DNA from: Streptomyces coelicoflavus | GTDB taxonomy: Bacteria; Actinomycetota; Actinomycetes; Streptomycetales; Streptomycetaceae | Direction of reading: 5' to 3' | Length of the DNA: 64,000 nucleotides | NCBI RefSeq assembly: GCF_003112555.1 | Contig: NZ_BEWB01000004.1 | Coordinates: 1 to 64,000 of the forward strand | Part shown: positions 60,809 through 64,000 of the stretch, one piece after another | Layout: each line of letters opens with the position of its first letter | Position numbering within the stretch: position 1 is the first letter of the stretch | The notes under the pieces: model-generated | The model's database searches: none | What the model was told of the DNA's origin: nothing | What the model saw: only the letters and a program-made list of their open reading frames with translations | Program-made: the position numbers and the translations under genes

Positions 60809-61248
60809 GTCGCCTCTTCTCTAGCTCGACGAGCTGTCGTACCAGGGTCAACATCCAACCAGCCCCAAAACGTTCCCGCTCGTGGCTTTTCCTCGAAAAA
60901 AATTTCCGAGGGGCCGGCTGTTGCCGATTGGCGGCGAATGTGCCGTATTGCGTGTCTGTGTGTCGTACGGGTTCGCGCAGTCGGTCAGTGTCGGTCCCGC
61001 CGGCTGGGTTGCCGGTTTGTTCATGAGGACGTGCCCGGAGCCTAAATGGTTCATGCCTCGAAGGGAACGTGATGTGTACTTCACCCCATCGAGGGATCGA
61101 ACACGCATGCGACCGTGGACTAGGGTGAGTCAGTGACGAGGGTGGCGTTACAACGGCTCTACCAGGCCTCGGTACCCTCTCATCGGTGAACCGAGCCGCG
61201 CCCTTACCCAGCGGGGCCCCATCTGAAATTCAGCGAGGAGCGAACCGC
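60809..61248. other. divergent control region DUF7455 / parE
   Basis: No gene is seen in these 440 bases. There is an AT-rich palindrome at 60891-60911 and a smoothly lowered GC content, which marks promoters in both directions. The parE ribosome site GAGGAG is at its right end. Confidence 0.5.
60891..60911. promoter_or_regulatory. AT-core palindrome upstream of parE
   Basis: CCTCGAAAAAAATTTCCGAGG is symmetric at 8 of 10 base pairs around its centre and has a 10-base A/T core, rare in this genome. It may be an operator or a bend next to the DUF7455 promoter. No known factor assigned. Confidence 0.45.
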
Positions 61249-63372
61249 GTGACCGCCGAGACATCCGTGCCGTCCACTGCGCTGCTGGCAGGAGCAGACC
61301 GGGACGGATCCAACTACACCGCGCGGCACCTGCTCGTCCTCGAGGGGCTCGAGGCCGTGCGCAAGCGTCCGGGCATGTACATCGGATCCACCGACAGCCG
61401 CGGTCTGATGCACTGCCTGTGGGAGATCATCGACAACTCGGTCGACGAGGCCCTGGGTGGTTACTGCGACCACATCGAGGTGATCCTCCACGACGACGCC
61501 TCGGTGGAGGTCCGGGACAACGGCCGGGGCATCCCGGTCGACGTCGAGCCCAAGACCGGCCTCTCCGGCGTCGAGGTCGTCATGACCAAGCTGCACGCCG
61601 GCGGCAAGTTCGGAGGCGGCTCCTACGCCGCCTCCGGCGGTCTGCACGGCGTCGGCGCCTCCGTGGTGAACGCCCTGTCCGCCCGCCTGGACATCGAGGT
61701 GGACCGTGGCGGGCACACCCACGCGATCAGTTTCCGCCGCGGGGTCCCGGGCGCGTTCGCGAAGACGGGCCCGGACGCCAGGTTCGACGCGGGGAACGGA
61801 CTGCGCAAGACCAAGAAGGTCCCCAAGAGCCGCAGCGGCACACGCGTGCGGTACTGGGCGGACCGGCAGATCTTCCTCAAGGACGCGAAGCTCTCCCTGG
61901 ACACGCTGCACCAGCGGGCCCGCCAGACGGCGTTCCTGGTGCCCGGGCTGACCATCGTGGTGCGGGACGAGTTCGGTCTCGGCGACGGCGGCAGCAAGGG
62001 CGAGGAGTCGTTCCGCTTCGACGGCGGCATCAGCGAGTTCTGTGAGTTCCTGGCCAGTGACCGGCCCGTCTGCGACACCCTCCGCTTCAGCGGCCAGGGC
62101 TCCTTCAAGGAGACGGTCCCGGTGCTGGACGAGGAGGGGCAGATGACGCCCACCGAGGTCACCCGCGACCTCGGTGTCGACGTCGCGATGCGCTGGGGCA
62201 CCGGTTACGACACGACGCTCAGGTCGTTCGTCAACATCATCGCCACGCCGAAGGGCGGCACCCACGTCGCCGGCTTCGAACAGGCGGTGGCGAAGACGAT
62301 GAACGAGGTGCTGCGCACGAAGAAGATGCTCCGCGTCGCCGAGGACGACATCGTCAAGGACGACGCCCTGGAGGGGCTGACGGCGGTCGTCACCGTCCGG
62401 CTCGCCGAGCCGCAGTTCGAGGGCCAGACCAAGGAGGTCCTCGGCACCTCGGCGGCCCGCCGGATCGTGCACAACGTGATCAGCAAGGAACTGAAGGCGT
62501 TCCTGACCTCGACCAAGCGTGACGCGGCCCAGCAGGCCCGGGTGGTGATGGAGAAGGCCGTCGCCGCGGCCCGTACCCGTATCGCCGCCCGCCAGCACAA
62601 GGACGCCCAGCGCCGCAAGACGGCCCTGGAGTCCTCGTCGCTGCCGGCGAAGCTCGCGGACTGCCGCAGCGACGACGTCGACCGCAGCGAGCTGTTCATC
62701 GTCGAGGGCGACTCCGCGCTGGGCACGGCCAAGCTCGCGAGGAACTCCGAGTTCCAGGCGCTGCTGCCGATCCGGGGCAAGATCCTCAACGTTCAGAAGT
62801 CCTCCGTGACGGACATGCTGAAGAACGCCGAGTGCGGGGCGATCATCCAGGTCATAGGAGCCGGGTCGGGCCGTACCTTCGACATCGACGCGGCCCGCTA
62901 CGGCAAGATCATCATGATGACCGACGCCGATGTGGACGGCTCCCACATCCGCACCCTGCTGCTGACCCTCTTCCACCGCTACATGCGGCCCATGGTCGAG
63001 GCGGGCCGGGTGTTCGCCGCGGTGCCGCCGCTGCACCGCATCGAGCTGATCCAGCCGAAGAAGGGCCAGGACAAGTACGTCTACACGTACTCGGACCGCG
63101 AACTGCGCGACAAGCTCATGGAGTTCCAGAGCAAGAACATCCGCTACAAGGACTCCATCCAGCGGTACAAGGGCCTGGGCGAGATGGACGCCGACCAGCT
63201 GGCGGAGACGACCATGGACCCCCGGCGCCGCACCCTGCGCCGGATCAACCTCACCGACCTGGACTCCGCCGAGCAGGTCTTCGACCTGCTGATGGGCAAC
63301 GACGTCGCCCCTCGCAAGGAGTTCATCTCCAGTTCGGCGGCGACGCTGGACCGGTCGCGCATCGACGCGTGA
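61249..63372 (+). CDS. parE: DNA topoisomerase IV subunit B (ParE)
   Basis: A 707-residue type IIA topoisomerase B subunit. The GHKL ATPase motifs are EIIDNSVDEAL, DNGRGIPVD and GGLHGVGASVVNAL; the TOPRIM domain has LFIVEGDSALGTA, LLPIRGKILNVQKS and MTDADVDGSHI. In the first TOPRIM motif Leu replaces one Gly of the common EGDSAGG. It unlinks daughter chromosomes together with ParC, whose gene is not in this window. Gyrase B proper lies near oriC in Streptomyces, so this is the second, ParE-type copy. GTG 61249 has GAGGAG nine bases upstream. Confidence 0.92.
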   Translation: MTAETSVPSTALLAGADRDGSNYTARHLLVLEGLEAVRKRPGMYIGSTDSRGLMHCLWEIIDNSVDEALGGYCDHIEVILHDDASVEVRDNGRGIPVDVEPKTGLSGVEVVMTKLHAGGKFGGGSYAASGGLHGVGASVVNALSARLDIEVDRGGHTHAISFRRGVPGAFAKTGPDARFDAGNGLRKTKKVPKSRSGTRVRYWADRQIFLKDAKLSLDTLHQRARQTAFLVPGLTIVVRDEFGLGDGGSKGEESFRFDGGISEFCEFLASDRPVCDTLRFSGQGSFKETVPVLDEEGQMTPTEVTRDLGVDVAMRWGTGYDTTLRSFVNIIATPKGGTHVAGFEQAVAKTMNEVLRTKKMLRVAEDDIVKDDALEGLTAVVTVRLAEPQFEGQTKEVLGTSAARRIVHNVISKELKAFLTSTKRDAAQQARVVMEKAVAAARTRIAARQHKDAQRRKTALESSSLPAKLADCRSDDVDRSELFIVEGDSALGTAKLARNSEFQALLPIRGKILNVQKSSVTDMLKNAECGAIIQVIGAGSGRTFDIDAARYGKIIMMTDADVDGSHIRTLLLTLFHRYMRPMVEAGRVFAAVPPLHRIELIQPKKGQDKYVYTYSDRELRDKLMEFQSKNIRYKDSIQRYKGLGEMDADQLAETTMDPRRRTLRRINLTDLDSAEQVFDLLMGNDVAPRKEFISSSAATLDRSRIDA

Positions 63373-63515
63373 CCACGCTCGGTCACCGACCGGCCCCCGG
63401 GAGCGATACCCGGGGCCGGTCCGGCCAGAGGGGACCCTCAGGGGGAATCACCTGATGGGGTGAAGTGCCGGGGGAAGAAGAGTCGGGGATCTTCCCGTTC
63501 TGTCCATCCTTGGGC

Positions 63516-64000
63516 ATGCAGTCAAGCAACGATCGGTCCCGCCGCGCCGGGGGTGGTCCCGACGGCGGGACCGACCACGGCGCAGTGCCGGGCAGGGCCT
63601 ACGTCGAGACGGCCCCCGGCCCGCGGTACGACGGCCCGCGGTACGACGACCCGTGGTACGACGCGCTCGCCTCCGGCTGGGGCGAGTCGGACGGCCCCGG
63701 GGCCACCGTGCCGGCCCCGTCGCCGGTGCGCCGGGAGACGGCGGGGGAGCCGTCCCGGGCCGCGGCCGACGTGTACCTGGAGGTCCAGCGGAGCGCGGCC
63801 TTCCAGGAAGTCCGCCGCCGGTACCGGAGGTTCGTCGTCCCGGCGGTCGCCGCCTTCCTCCTGTGGTACGTCGCCTACGTGGTGGCCGCCACGACGGCCC
63901 CCGCCCTGATGGCCCGGCCGGTGGCCGGCGCGGTGAACGTGGCGATGGTCGCCGGGCTCGGCCAGTTCCTCACCACGTTCCTGCTCACCTGGGCCTACGC
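63516..64000 (+). CDS. DUF485 membrane protein, partial (runs off the window)
   Basis: The first 161 codons of a DUF485 protein. About 80 polar residues with a Tyr/Asp-rich run (GPRYDGPRYDDPWYDA) are followed by VYLEVQRSAAFQEVRRRYRR, a membrane segment (FVVPAVAAFLLWYVAYVVAAT), AGAVNVAMVAGLGQFLTTF and LLTWAYA at the window end. DUF485 proteins usually precede an acetate/solute:cation symporter gene, which may lie just outside. The start at ATG 63516 lacks a strong ribosome site. Confidence 0.85.
   Translation, partial: MQSSNDRSRRAGGGPDGGTDHGAVPGRAYVETAPGPRYDGPRYDDPWYDALASGWGESDGPGATVPAPSPVRRETAGEPSRAAADVYLEVQRSAAFQEVRRRYRRFVVPAVAAFLLWYVAYVVAATTAPALMARPVAGAVNVAMVAGLGQFLTTFLLTWAY

Noticed and set aside
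61100..61120. SOS-box-like CGAACACGCATGCG before parE
   Set aside because: The right half does not fit GTTYG, so it does not meet the LexA consensus.
1..64000. CRISPR arrays, tRNA or rRNA genes, prophage modules
   Set aside because: No regularly spaced repeats, cloverleaf-like stretches or phage structural genes were recognised in any intergenic gap.

Overview
The window is high-GC Actinobacteria DNA. Its gene order matches a core-chromosome segment of Streptomyces: glutamate ABC transporter, miaB-miaA-dapF, a RelA/SpoT homologue, hflX, a siderophore cluster, dinG, lexA, nrdRJ, rnhB, whiH, hrdB and parE. This is the order I recall from the S. coelicolor / S. lividans group (roughly SCO5774 to SCO5823). 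GTG and TTG starts are frequent, TTA codons are nearly absent, and most gene ends carry long GC stem-loops without a T-run, all typical of Streptomyces. The species cannot be fixed from the sequence alone.

Layout. Positions 1-2770 are a scar: a decayed IS630-type transposase, a small lipoprotein gene, and an IS110-type transposase with two frameshifts. A flavin monooxygenase gene whose 3' end looks altered by this scar follows. 4583-7958 is the gluABCD glutamate uptake operon on the minus strand. Divergent from it are a two-component pair and, convergent with that pair, an orphan TAXI-type binding protein. 11542-13285 is a KhtTU-like K+/H+ antiporter with its regulatory subunit. 13495-15140 is a NarL-type two-component pair. 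15169-16374 encodes a secreted cellulose-binding protein under a perfect CebR operator.

16503-27903 is housekeeping: tRNA i6A37 formation and methylthiolation (miaA, miaB), lysine/peptidoglycan synthesis (dapF), a RelA/SpoT homologue, an M1 peptidase and the ribosome-rescue GTPase HflX behind a sigma-R-type promoter. A lipoprotein protease follows. 29579-33761 is a three-gene NRPS-independent siderophore operon of unknown product with a strong leader hairpin and a TTA codon. 33958-41035 is DNA repair and nucleotide supply: DinG, LexA with its SOS box, NrdR with two NrdR boxes 31 bp apart, and the B12-dependent ribonucleotide reductase.

41317-54278 holds a TerD protein, a DUF4937 protein, a phosphatase, an ADP-ribosylglycohydrolase, a TetR/MFS efflux pair with twin palindromic operators, RNase HII, two unassigned conserved proteins, a RecQ-like helicase fused to a phosphoribosyltransferase-like domain, a DUF4192 protein and a Nudix regulator-like protein. 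54402-64000 holds a one-polypeptide ABC exporter, the sporulation regulator whiH, the principal sigma factor hrdB, a secreted trypsin-like protease, a small zinc-ribbon protein, topoisomerase IV subunit B and the start of a DUF485 membrane protein.

No tRNA, rRNA or CRISPR array was recognised. The least explained parts are the siderophore operon, the glutamate transporter / two-component / TAXI locus, the helicase-phosphoribosyltransferase fusion and the IS scar.
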